From Rhodonellum psychrophilum GCM71 = DSM 17998 (GTDB lineage: Bacteria; Bacteroidota; Bacteroidia; Cytophagales; Cyclobacteriaceae), in assembly GCF_000381545.1 (NCBI RefSeq), contig NZ_KB906674.1, positions 275,814 to 339,813 of the forward strand: a stretch of DNA of 64,000 bases. Reading direction: 5' to 3'. Under the pieces are notes generated by a model, which worked only from the letters and a program-made list of their open reading frames with translations, searched no databases and was not told where the DNA came from. This document shows positions 16,607 through 24,567 of this stretch, in pieces. The translations under genes and the position numbers were made by a program. The number at the start of each line of letters is the position of its first letter. The first letter of the stretch is position 1.

Positions 16607-16729
16607 TGTAAGGTGTTGAAATTGGCAGACAAGCCCTCCGGTCTCGAGGGTGGAGATAAATGACAAAGCATATATGGAGCTCGTATATTGCCTAAATGCT
16701 CCGTAGAGGTTCGAGTCCTTTCCTTACAG
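16607..16729 (+). ncRNA. tRNA-like RNA with giant variable arm, copy 1
   Basis: 123-nt structured RNA with a class II tRNA body. Acceptor TGTAAGG/CCTTACA, U8, D-stem TTG/CAA with GG in the D-loop, anticodon stem CCCTC/GAGGG (16634-16650), and T-arm AGAGG-TTCGAGT-CCTTT (16705-16721) are all intact; discriminator G16729, no CCA. The anticodon loop is CGGTCTC, which places GUC (Asp) at 34-36 but has G instead of U at position 33. The variable region is 54 nt instead of ~12-20: outer stem GGAG/CTCC, and an inner hairpin GCATATA/TATATTGC with one bulged T and apex GAGCTC. The D-arm resembles tRNA-Leu. A terminator lies 32 nt downstream. Whether it is aminoacylated is unknown; a regulator or decoy is as likely as a working tRNA. 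Confidence 0.8.
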
Positions 16730-16760
16730 CAGGTTATTTTGGGTTTATTGTTAATTGACT

Positions 16761-16793
16761 AAAGCTATGAGATTTTGTTTCATAGCTTTTTTT
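16761..16793 (+). terminator. Terminator of tRNA-like RNA copy 1
   Basis: AAAGCTATGA and TCATAGCTTT form a perfect 10-bp stem followed by a T run, 31 nt after the RNA 3' end. It shows the RNA is an independent transcription unit. The stretch 16794-17079 is AT-rich and otherwise holds only TTGCCAA/TTGGCAA inverted words. Confidence 0.85.
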
Positions 16794-17079
16794 ATTGTCT
16801 AAAAATTCAGAAGGAAAAAGAAACATTATTTTTCAAAAATCACTTATTGCCATATAAAACCAATCAATAACATAGAAATGTAGCTAGAAGTGGTTTGGGG
16901 GATTGAGAATTTGCCAATTATTGCTCCTTATTTTATCGTTTTTTTATTATTTGGCAATATATGTTTGTTATATTGATGATAATGTAAAAATTATTATATT
17001 TTCTTGATAATTGTTTAATAAACAAACCAGTTTGTTAACTTTGGCAAAATATTTAGGCAAAAGCGCTTGAATCAACCTT

Positions 17080-17203
17080 TGTAGGATGTTGAAACTGGCA
17101 GACAAGCCCTCCTGTCTCGGGGGTGAGGAGTTTAGGATAAAGCGCACATAGAGCTCTTGTGTTGCCTAACTACCTCGTGGAGGTTCGAATCCTTCTCCTA
17201 CAG
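17080..17203 (+). ncRNA. tRNA-like RNA with giant variable arm, copy 2
   Basis: 124-nt paralogue of the RNA at 16607. Acceptor TGTAGGA/TCCTACA, D-stem TTG/CAA, anticodon stem CCCTC/GGGGG, loop CTGTCTC (normal U33, GUC at 17114-17116), T-arm GGAGG-TTCGAAT-CCTTC, discriminator G17203, no CCA. The variable region is 55 nt: outer stem GAGG/CCTC, inner hairpin GCGCACA/TGTGTTGC with the same bulged T, and the same GAGCTC apex (17151-17156). Relative to copy 1, base changes are compensatory at acceptor pairs 5 and 7, two outer-stem pairs and two inner-hairpin pairs. This argues that both RNAs are maintained by selection on structure. It has its own terminator. The class II body and D-arm suggest tRNA-Leu ancestry; the function is unknown. 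Confidence 0.82.
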
Positions 17204-17218
17204 CAATTTATCCAACAC

Positions 17219-17271
17219 AAAAAAGGGAATTCAAAGGCTGCTTTTCGGCACTTTTGGATTCCCTTTTTTTT
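17219..17271 (+). terminator. Terminator of tRNA-like RNA copy 2
   Basis: AAAAGGGAATTCAAAG pairs imperfectly with CTTTTGGATTCCCTTTT around a GCTGC..GGCA loop and is followed by eight T. It lies 16 nt after the RNA 3' end. Confidence 0.85.
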
Positions 17272-17347
17272 GTCCCCATAAAACAGGAAACTTTCTTTTT
17301 ATTTTTTCAGGCCGAATTGTATTACTTTTACCTTAGTAGATGCACCT

Positions 17348-20300
17348 ATGGCAGAGAAAAAAGATAAAGAAAAATTTGGATTTAGACCTTCCCGGAAGCT
17401 TTTGAGGATTTTAGGCTGGTCTGTTATTGCCTTGCTCTTTCTTCAGGTGACCCTTTATTTTTCCGCAGACTTCTTGCTTCGGAATTTTTTGAAGGAGAAG
17501 GTGAAATTGGCCTCGAACAACAAATATGAGATAGATTTTGACCGGTTTTATATTTCCTTGCTTCAAAGGGGAATATCTTTTGATGGATTCGTCCTCAGTC
17601 CCGTGGAAAGCGAACTCTTGGAGTTGTCCGGGAACCCTTTTTATAAGATTTCCATGCCGGAGATTTCCCTGAAAAACATCAATTACCTATTTAGAAAAAA
17701 GGAATTCCAAATAGGAAAACTCTCGCTGGACAGTCCGGTCATTGATTTCTTTCTGGAAAAAGAGGGGCTTGATGAAAACCAGGAGTCTGCACTTAAAGTC
17801 CTTCAGGAGGAGATCAAAAAATCATTTTTGGGATCAAGTTTGGAGGAAATAAGGATTAAAAACCTGTTTATCGAAAATGCTGATTTTCTGTTCAGGAATT
17901 TCATCAGCCAACATGCCATTCAGGCGGTCAATGCGGATTTGTGGATGAAAGACATCCAATTGCTCCAAATGAGAATTCCCGAAACGCCCTTCAATGCAGA
18001 GGGTTTTTCGGTGGATCTCGAGCAATTTGAGGTCATGTTGTCGGACAGTGTACACAGAGTAAAGGCATCGGAAATCCATATTTCCTCCCTGAAACAATAT
18101 ATCCAAGCCAATAAAATCGAGATTATCCCGGATCTTTCCAAAGCCTCCAAGACTTACCTGAAAATAAATCTTGATGACCTGGAGCTCACGGATGCCGATA
18201 TCAACAAGGTATTCTACACTTCAGAAGTGGAAATTGGGAAATTGAAACTGAACAAACCTATTTTTGATCTTATTTCCACCAAAAGCTCGAAAAAAGCAGA
18301 GACCGATATTTTTGATCTTTATGCTTTGATCGAGGGCTTGTTGAAATCGATCAGTATTACAGATTTGTCCATTGAAGAAGGGCAGTTTATGCAGCGGAAT
18401 TTTTCGGATCAGGCCAAACACCGGATCAAGGCCGAAAGGATAGATTTTGTGATGAAGGACGTGTACATAGGTCCGGATCAGGAGAAGAAAAAAAATCAGT
18501 TCTTTTATTCCCAGGATGCCCAGGTGGACCTTTTTCAGGTAGAACTGGCTCTGGTGGATAGCATTCATTGGATCCGAGGAGATAGGGTGCAGCTTTCTTC
18601 TTTTACGGACGACATCAAAATAGAAGGGTTTACACTGACGCCTTTCGTGGAGAATGAGCTGGACCAAAATAAGACCTTGATTGAAATCGATATTCCCGAA
18701 TTGAATATCAATGAGGCCAATCTGAGGAAAATCTATAACGAAGGGATCTTGGATATCCGGGAAATCGTGCTGATGAAGCCCGATATTCTCTTGAAGGATG
18801 TGCAGGGAAAAGACCAGGAGAAGTTGCCATTTGACCTTGAAATGATCACCCGTGATTTCCTTTCCTCTATCTATGTGGATCGACTGGAAATTCAGGAGGG
18901 GTCCTTGATTCTTGACAATAACCTGAGAGTCCGGCAGGATAGCCTTTCATTTGGGAAAATCAATCTGGTGTTGGAGAATTTTTCCCTCGATGAAAGCACG
19001 GGCGATGGGGAATTCAAGGGGATTTTTATGGCAGAATATCTTCAGCTTGAGCTGGATGATTATGCTTTGAAACTTTCCGACAACCTCCATGTTTTTACCG
19101 CCGACAAATTGTTTTTGGATACCAAAAGGGAGCTGATCAGGATAGATGGTTTTTCGATCAGACCCGAATACCCCGACCAAATCCAGTCTGCCTTGGACCG
19201 ATATGGGAAAACGACGAGCTTGGATATTTATATCCCCCAATTCCTGGCCACAGGAGTCGATATTCCAAGAGCCTATTTTGAAGGGGTTTTGAAGGTGAAA
19301 CAAATCAAGGTGCCTTCGCCAAAAATCAATTTGCTCAGGTACAGGACCAAAGTGGATGATTTAGGAACTCCAGTCAAACAACAGGATATTTTGGACCTTT
19401 TGACCAGTTATTTTTCAGAGGTAACCGTAGATTCCCTCATCTTGGAAAAGGGAACCCTTAATTTCGAGAATTATGCCGGGGACCGAATGAGAACCTTTTC
19501 GGAAGACAACGTATCCATAGCAGTGAAGAATTTCCACATCCACGAAGGGACCGACCCGGAGGCTTTCAAGCTTCTGTTTTCTGAAGAAGTGGACCTCAGG
19601 CTGAACAATTATGTATTCAGTCTGGCCGGTGGGAAATACAATATCCTTGCAGACAGGATCAGTTTCAACACGGCAAGAGAAGAAATCATCACCTCCAATG
19701 TAAGACTTAACCCCAGCAGGAACAGCAAGGATAAAGCCAGTGTTTCGGCTCAAATCCCCTCTCTAGCTTTCCGTGGAGTCGACATAGAGGCCTTCTTGTT
19801 CGACAATACCCTAAGTTTGAGCAAGGTTTCGCTCTTGGGGTCGAAAGTCAATCTATTGATCAACAAGGATTTTGAAGAGGACGAAAAAGCTGTTTCCAGA
19901 AGGAGGGGAAGCCGCGATAGGAACCTTCCCAAGACCATTGATGTGGTCAAAATAGACACCGTCGAAGCTGGAAAAGCGATCTTCAATCTTGCTTTCAGGG
20001 AAAATGGTGTCCAGCGTGAATTGATGAATACGGGGATAGACTTGACCATTTATGATTTTTTGCTAGACTCCGCCAAATTGTCCCAAGGTGATATCGCAGG
20101 GTTTTTTAGTGGAATGTCGATGGGTGTGGATGAATTTTGGCTAACCTTGGCTGATAGCATCCATCAAATCACCTTCAGTAAGGTGGAACTAGATACCCGG
20201 AATGAAGGGATTTTGCTGAATAACTTTAGGGTGATCCCAAAGAATCTTTCGGGAAAACCCGGGGTGCCCGTTATTTCAGCACATATTCCGAGGGCGCTGA

Positions 20301-21667
20301 TCAAAACCAACGTGTTGACAGAACTTCAGTCCAGCAAAGATCTTTGGCTGAAGGAATTGAGGCTTTTCCGGCCGGATATAGAGGTTTTTGTGGACGAGGT
20401 AAGCCTTGAAACCAAGGAAGAGGAATTGAGGGCCATCAAAGATTTATTCCTTGAAAACATGATCATCGATGACTTCGAAATTGTGGAAGGGAACTTGGCC
20501 ATTCTCGACAAAAATTCCTCCAAACCCACCCGGAACTTCAAGAAACTCAACATGAGTTTGGCCGATCTCCGGGTTGACCTGAGGGATCTTTCAGGATTGG
20601 ACCAAAAAAGCTTGCTCGAAAAGGACTTCAACATCACCCTGCCCAACTATCATGTATTGCTAAAAGACTCCCTGAACCAGATTCACATTGGAATGATCAC
20701 CCTGACCAATAAGGGGCTAAAGCTGCAGGCTGTGAAAATGACCCCGAGATTGGGCAGATATCAATATACCAGACAATTCGGAACCCAGACCGACGTGATC
20801 CAGGTCATTGCACCTGAGATCTTGGTGAAGGATTTGGATTTGGTAAGATTTGTCCAAGACCAAGAGCTAATTGCGAAGTCGATCAGTATAACGGGTTTGG
20901 AAGCCGAGATATTCAGGGATAAAAGGTATCCTATTCCAAAGGATAATTATAGGTTTATGCCGCAAGCGCTCATGAAAAAGTCAGGAATGGTGGTTCATTT
21001 GGATACACTCCAAGTTTTCAATGGAAAGATCAGTTATACTGAATTTCCGGAAAAGGGAATGGTTCCAGGGGATATATACTTCTCAGAATTAAATGCAAGC
21101 CTGTTCCCCTTCCACCTGAATAAGGAATCGAACGCCTATCCGACAGAAATGACCTCAATTTCAGCAAATGCGCTCCTGTTTGGAGAGGCTTTGCTTGGCT
21201 TGGAGGGGGAATTGTATTTTGAGCATCCCTTTCCGATGGAGATCTCTGTAAAAATCGGGGAACTTGACCTGAGGCGTGTCAATTCGATGACAGAAACTAA
21301 TGCGTTTGCACGAGTGGAAGATGGGAAAATAAACAGTGGAGAATGGTCGTTCATCGCGGATGACAACAGTGCCAAAGGGAACATGACATTGCTTTACAAC
21401 GATATCAAAGTGGTCTTGCTGGATGAAAGAACCCTCGAAAAGGCCAAAGGAAGAAGAAGGATTTTGACCTTTGTGATCAATACATTTGCCGTGAAAAGCC
21501 ACAATCCACGGAAATTGTTTAAAAATACCGTCAGTTCCACGATATATGAACCACGGGATGACCAGCGCTTTATTTTCAATTACTGGTGGGCAACAACGAT
21601 GTCAGGCTTGAAAGGGAGTGTTGGACTTGGGCAACCCAAACCGCCGAAGAAAAAGAAAGAAAAATAG
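17348..21667 (+). CDS. Large AsmA/TamB-like envelope protein
   Basis: 1439-aa protein anchored by one N-terminal transmembrane helix (~residues 24-45, ILGWSVIALLFLQVTLYFSA) with the rest periplasmic. The remainder is a series of ~200-residue units, each with a pattern like SITDLSIEEGQF, IYVDRLEIQEGSLIL, VTVDSLILEKGTLNF and NMIIDDFEIVEGNLAI, followed by a SIHxI strand. This repeating beta architecture and the single N-terminal anchor resemble AsmA/TamB/DUF748 proteins, which form grooves that carry lipids between membranes. No exact family is asserted. It starts 77 bp after the second RNA terminator and shares a bidirectional terminator with mnmD. Confidence 0.6.
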   Translation: MAEKKDKEKFGFRPSRKLLRILGWSVIALLFLQVTLYFSADFLLRNFLKEKVKLASNNKYEIDFDRFYISLLQRGISFDGFVLSPVESELLELSGNPFYKISMPEISLKNINYLFRKKEFQIGKLSLDSPVIDFFLEKEGLDENQESALKVLQEEIKKSFLGSSLEEIRIKNLFIENADFLFRNFISQHAIQAVNADLWMKDIQLLQMRIPETPFNAEGFSVDLEQFEVMLSDSVHRVKASEIHISSLKQYIQANKIEIIPDLSKASKTYLKINLDDLELTDADINKVFYTSEVEIGKLKLNKPIFDLISTKSSKKAETDIFDLYALIEGLLKSISITDLSIEEGQFMQRNFSDQAKHRIKAERIDFVMKDVYIGPDQEKKKNQFFYSQDAQVDLFQVELALVDSIHWIRGDRVQLSSFTDDIKIEGFTLTPFVENELDQNKTLIEIDIPELNINEANLRKIYNEGILDIREIVLMKPDILLKDVQGKDQEKLPFDLEMITRDFLSSIYVDRLEIQEGSLILDNNLRVRQDSLSFGKINLVLENFSLDESTGDGEFKGIFMAEYLQLELDDYALKLSDNLHVFTADKLFLDTKRELIRIDGFSIRPEYPDQIQSALDRYGKTTSLDIYIPQFLATGVDIPRAYFEGVLKVKQIKVPSPKINLLRYRTKVDDLGTPVKQQDILDLLTSYFSEVTVDSLILEKGTLNFENYAGDRMRTFSEDNVSIAVKNFHIHEGTDPEAFKLLFSEEVDLRLNNYVFSLAGGKYNILADRISFNTAREEIITSNVRLNPSRNSKDKASVSAQIPSLAFRGVDIEAFLFDNTLSLSKVSLLGSKVNLLINKDFEEDEKAVSRRRGSRDRNLPKTIDVVKIDTVEAGKAIFNLAFRENGVQRELMNTGIDLTIYDFLLDSAKLSQGDIAGFFSGMSMGVDEFWLTLADSIHQITFSKVELDTRNEGILLNNFRVIPKNLSGKPGVPVISAHIPRALIKTNVLTELQSSKDLWLKELRLFRPDIEVFVDEVSLETKEEELRAIKDLFLENMIIDDFEIVEGNLAILDKNSSKPTRNFKKLNMSLADLRVDLRDLSGLDQKSLLEKDFNITLPNYHVLLKDSLNQIHIGMITLTNKGLKLQAVKMTPRLGRYQYTRQFGTQTDVIQVIAPEILVKDLDLVRFVQDQELIAKSISITGLEAEIFRDKRYPIPKDNYRFMPQALMKKSGMVVHLDTLQVFNGKISYTEFPEKGMVPGDIYFSELNASLFPFHLNKESNAYPTEMTSISANALLFGEALLGLEGELYFEHPFPMEISVKIGELDLRRVNSMTETNAFARVEDGKINSGEWSFIADDNSAKGNMTLLYNDIKVVLLDERTLEKAKGRRRILTFVINTFAVKSHNPRKLFKNTVSSTIYEPRDDQRFIFNYWWATTMSGLKGSVGLGQPKPPKKKKEK

Positions 21668-21692
21668 GAATCGAATTTATAGGGATAATCAC

Positions 21693-21736
21693 AAAAAAAA
21701 GCCCGTTGGATTTTACCATCCAATGGGCTTTTTTTT
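21693..21736. terminator. Bidirectional terminator between the AsmA-like gene and mnmD
   Basis: Arms 21693-21711 and 21718-21736 pair over 19 positions with one mismatch; GCCC/GGGC cores are flanked by eight-base A and T runs. It serves two convergent genes and overlaps the last bases of mnmD. Confidence 0.9.
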
Positions 21737-22421
21737 ACACAAGCAAACGTGCCCTTGTCATCTCGTTTTTGTCCGAAGGACCAGGGAGAATTTCTACCTC
21801 CAGTCCCAAAGACTTGAGGTCTGATCGCAGTTGGTTTTCAGCACTCGGGGTCACCAAAACAGCATTGGGGTTCATGGTTTCCACTACCTTCTCCAAGATG
21901 GATTTATCCCAAAGTTCCGCTTGGGTCTTTTTTGAAAAAGGATTGTAAAAAACCACGTCCGCGTGATACAGAACGGCATCTTCCAAGGTGGTTTTTTCCT
22001 TTTTCATGTTGAAATATTCCGAAGCGATGAAGCCCTCGTCCCATGGTGCCTCATGGAGCCTATTGAAATAAGGGGCAAAATGGTAGATCGTTTGGTCTAT
22101 TTCGGTATAATTCAACTGGGAATAAATCTCCTTGTCAACCGGGAAAGGTTCGATGGAATGGTACAGGACTGGGATTTTGTTTTGTTCGGCCCAGACCAAA
22201 GTCAGCCAGGCATTCAGACCAGTTCCAAATCCCACTTCGAAAACCCGGATGGGTTGAACCCCTTGATTGCGAATAAGCCAAGCTTCGAGTCCATAGAGCA
22301 TAAAAACATGGATGGCTTCGCGAAAGGCCCCTTCCATGGAATGATAGGTTTCGTCAAATTCCGGTAAAAGCAAGGTATTGGATCCGTCCGCTGTTGTGAC
22401 GATCTTGATTTCTTTGTTCAT
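21735..22421 (-). CDS. mnmD: tRNA 5-methylaminomethyl-2-thiouridine methyltransferase MnmD
   Basis: SAM-dependent methylation of the aminomethyl group at wobble uridine 34 of certain tRNAs, the last step of mnm5s2U synthesis. The 228-aa stand-alone MnmD lacks the FAD-dependent oxidase half of E. coli MnmC. Signatures are DGSNTLLLPEFDETYHSMEGAFREAIHVF, the SAM site VFEVGFGTGLNAWLTLVWA, YHSIEPFPV, and DVVFYNPFSKKTQAELWD. It is 3 bp after ispF on the same strand, so co-translated. Confidence 0.93.
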   Translation of the reverse strand: MNKEIKIVTTADGSNTLLLPEFDETYHSMEGAFREAIHVFMLYGLEAWLIRNQGVQPIRVFEVGFGTGLNAWLTLVWAEQNKIPVLYHSIEPFPVDKEIYSQLNYTEIDQTIYHFAPYFNRLHEAPWDEGFIASEYFNMKKEKTTLEDAVLYHADVVFYNPFSKKTQAELWDKSILEKVVETMNPNAVLVTPSAENQLRSDLKSLGLEVEILPGPSDKNEMTRARLLV

Positions 22422-22424
22422 GTG

Positions 22425-22907
22425 CTATTGATGATATATTAAGGCGACGCAGTAGGCGGAGATGCCCTCTTGGCGACCGACAAAACCCAGGTTTTCAGTA
22501 GTGGTGGCTTTGATGGAAATATTGTTTTCGGGGATTTCCATCACAGTAGCTAAGCATTTTTTCATCTCGGGAATGTGGGGATTGACCTTTGGGATTTGAA
22601 GACAAATTGTGGTATCTAAATTTCCGATTTCATATCCTTCCTTCCGAACAAGTACCATTACTTCCTTCAACAGGATCTTACTGTCGATCCCTTTGTATTT
22701 GGGGTCTTTGTCCGAAAAATGAAACCCAATGTCCCTAAGGTTGGCAGCGCCAAGAAGTGCATCACAAATCACATGGATCAGTGTATCTGCATCGGAATGC
22801 CCTACGGCACCTTTTTCGTGCTCCAGCTTGATGCCCCCCAGCCAAAATTCATATCCCTCTTTGAGTTGATGAACGTCATAACCAAAACCTATTCTAAAAT
22901 TCGTCAT
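22425..22907 (-). CDS. ispF: 2-C-methyl-D-erythritol 2,4-cyclodiphosphate synthase
   Basis: Fifth enzyme of the non-mevalonate (MEP) isoprenoid pathway; a zinc-dependent homotrimer that cyclises CDP-ME-2-phosphate. The 160-aa length is typical. Zinc and substrate motifs are visible: RIGFGYDVHQL (Asp and His ligands), GAVGHSDADTLIHVICDALLGAANLRDIG (second His), and the C-terminal SIKATTTENLGFVGRQEGISAYCVALI. It sits between the M16 peptidase and mnmD in a leftward run. Confidence 0.98.
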   Translation of the reverse strand: MTNFRIGFGYDVHQLKEGYEFWLGGIKLEHEKGAVGHSDADTLIHVICDALLGAANLRDIGFHFSDKDPKYKGIDSKILLKEVMVLVRKEGYEIGNLDTTICLQIPKVNPHIPEMKKCLATVMEIPENNISIKATTTENLGFVGRQEGISAYCVALIYHQ

Positions 22908-22969
22908 TTTCTGATTCCGTAGTATTTTTTAATGGATCAAACTGGTCAAACTCCCGCTTGCATACAGGC

Positions 22970-24208
22970 CTAAGCCCTGCTTTTATAATAGAGAACGGAG
23001 CTGTTTTCCTCTTTTAAAATCTTGTTGGCCCAAGAAAGAATTTCTTCTGGCTTGATCCGGGTCTTTTTTTCGTATTCGGTTTGATAGTGCTCCGGATTTC
23101 CCAAGTGTGCATAATAGGCAAGGCTCATGGCGCGGTTGAGCAACTCAATCGACTCGTACGTCTTCATGGCTTCCGCTTGGTTTTTTACCTTGGTGAGGAT
23201 GGATTTCTGGATTGGGTTGTTTTTAAAATCTTCAATGACATCGTCCAGTTCCTTTTCCGCTTCTTCCGCGGATTGGCCTTTTTCCATTTTCCCCGAAAAA
23301 ACCAAGAGTCCAGGATCCACACTTCCCAAAACATAGCCTCCCACAGATGCAAAGACCTTTCCGTTTTTCACCAATCTCTGCTCTAGTGTGGATGATCTGC
23401 CAAAACCCAAGATGTCGGTGATCAGATCAGCCTCCAAATAACCATCGTGGAGCCTTGCTGGCATATGGTACACCTTATACAAGGCATCGGTGGGTACATC
23501 GGCCTCAATGGTCAGCGTTTTTTTGACTTTTTGCGGGAGTTCTTGCAGAATGCCTTTCTTGGGTAATATTCCTTTGGGGATATCTCCAAACCACTTTTCC
23601 ACCAGGTTTTTTACCTGCTCCAAGGTCACATCGCCGGCGACTACCATGGTGGCATTGTCGGGTCTGTAGTGGGTGTAGTAAAAGTCGGCGACATCGGCAG
23701 CGGTAAAGCCGATAATATCTTCAAGGTTTTTGCCGATTGTGGGCCACTGATAGGGATGTGTATCATAGGCCAGACCTTTCAAATGGTGAAAAACATCTCC
23801 ATAGGGTTGGTTCAGGTACCGTTGCTTGAATTCTTCCAAAACCACCTTTCTCTGGGTTTCAATCGTCTTCTCGCTGAGGTTCAATTGCAGCATCCGGTCA
23901 GATTCCAGCCAAAAGGCGGTTTCGATATTGATGGCTGGAAGCGTGATATAATAATTGGTGATATCCGTGTTGGTAAAGGCATTGCAGGAGCCTCCGACTT
24001 TCTCCAAAGGGGTGTCGAACACAGGGACATTTTTCGAACTCCCGAACATGAGGTGTTCAAAAAAATGTGCCAAGCCTGTTTTACCTGGAATTTCATTTCT
24101 GGATCCTACCTTGTAGAGGATGTTCAAAACGGCCATCTTGGTGGTATGGTCCTCATGGACCAAAACCTGTAAGCCATTGTCCAGAACAAATTTTTGGTAG
24201 TCGATCAT
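22970..24208 (-). CDS. M16 family zinc metallopeptidase
   Basis: Processing peptidase of the pitrilysin/insulinase clan. The 412-aa protein has the inverted zinc motif HFFEH (residues 48-52) inside GLAHFFEHLMFGSS, with the third ligand in the downstream NTDITNYYITLP..E region. The VVAGDVTLEQVKNLVEKWFGDI segment is shared with mitochondrial processing peptidase beta-type subunits. There is no signal peptide, and no second M16 gene in the window, although Bacteroidota often have active/inactive pairs. It has a good -7 promoter element just upstream. Confidence 0.93.
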   Translation of the reverse strand: MIDYQKFVLDNGLQVLVHEDHTTKMAVLNILYKVGSRNEIPGKTGLAHFFEHLMFGSSKNVPVFDTPLEKVGGSCNAFTNTDITNYYITLPAINIETAFWLESDRMLQLNLSEKTIETQRKVVLEEFKQRYLNQPYGDVFHHLKGLAYDTHPYQWPTIGKNLEDIIGFTAADVADFYYTHYRPDNATMVVAGDVTLEQVKNLVEKWFGDIPKGILPKKGILQELPQKVKKTLTIEADVPTDALYKVYHMPARLHDGYLEADLITDILGFGRSSTLEQRLVKNGKVFASVGGYVLGSVDPGLLVFSGKMEKGQSAEEAEKELDDVIEDFKNNPIQKSILTKVKNQAEAMKTYESIELLNRAMSLAYYAHLGNPEHYQTEYEKKTRIKPEEILSWANKILKEENSSVLYYKSRA

Positions 24209-24221
24209 ATTGAGTTTTAAG

Positions 24222-24229
24222 CAAAGCTA
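24222..24229 (-). promoter_or_regulatory. -7 element for the M16 peptidase gene
   Basis: The minus strand reads TAGCTTTG, matching TAnnTTTG, 14 bp before the peptidase ATG. No clear -33 box is seen at the usual distance. Confidence 0.45.
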
Positions 24230-24263
24230 ATAAATTAAAGCAATTTGGGAGGATTTTGTTTGC

Positions 24264-24467
24264 CTAAATAGGCTCTCCCTGATATCCGGATTTCTTCAGG
24301 GCTTCCAATATGGAATCCTGGTCCAAATCACCGGTTACGGTCAGGACTCTGTCCTTGTCCTGCAAATCCACTGCCCAAGAATCAGCTTCTAATTTTGCCA
24401 TTTCGGGCGTGATGGCCTGTACGCAAGCGCCGCACTTTACATTGGTTTTGAATTGTTGTGTTTTCAT
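24264..24467 (-). CDS. Heavy-metal-associated (HMA) domain protein
   Basis: 67-aa single-domain ferredoxin-like metal-binding protein. The metal site is KCGACVQ (Cys12, Cys15), followed by the amphipathic pattern SWAVDLQDKDRVLTVTGDLD and ILEALKKSGYQGEPI. In this family such proteins are copper chaperones or small metal buffers. It lies 100 bp downstream of copA on the same strand, so copper delivery to or from CopA is the likely role. Confidence 0.9.
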   Translation of the reverse strand: MKTQQFKTNVKCGACVQAITPEMAKLEADSWAVDLQDKDRVLTVTGDLDQDSILEALKKSGYQGEPI

Positions 24468-24567
24468 GTTTTTGTATTCCCGAAGGGACGTTTTTATGGG
24501 TCGAATGAAAATAATAAACGCAATCCTGTATTCACTAGCGGTGGTTAGAGGGATATTCGGCCCTGAA

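Noticed and set aside
16660-16695. 11-codon frame (ATG to TAA) inside the variable arm of RNA copy 1, suggestive of a tag peptide
   Set aside because: The matching position in copy 2 lacks the ATG and has an in-frame TAG, so coding is not conserved.
16607-17203. tmRNA, tRNA-Sec or group I intron-containing tRNA as explanation of the RNA pair
   Set aside because: Length is far below tmRNA, and the anticodon loop is uninterrupted at 7 nt, so there is no intron. The acceptor and anticodon do not match tRNA-Sec. The extra sequence lies wholly in the variable region.
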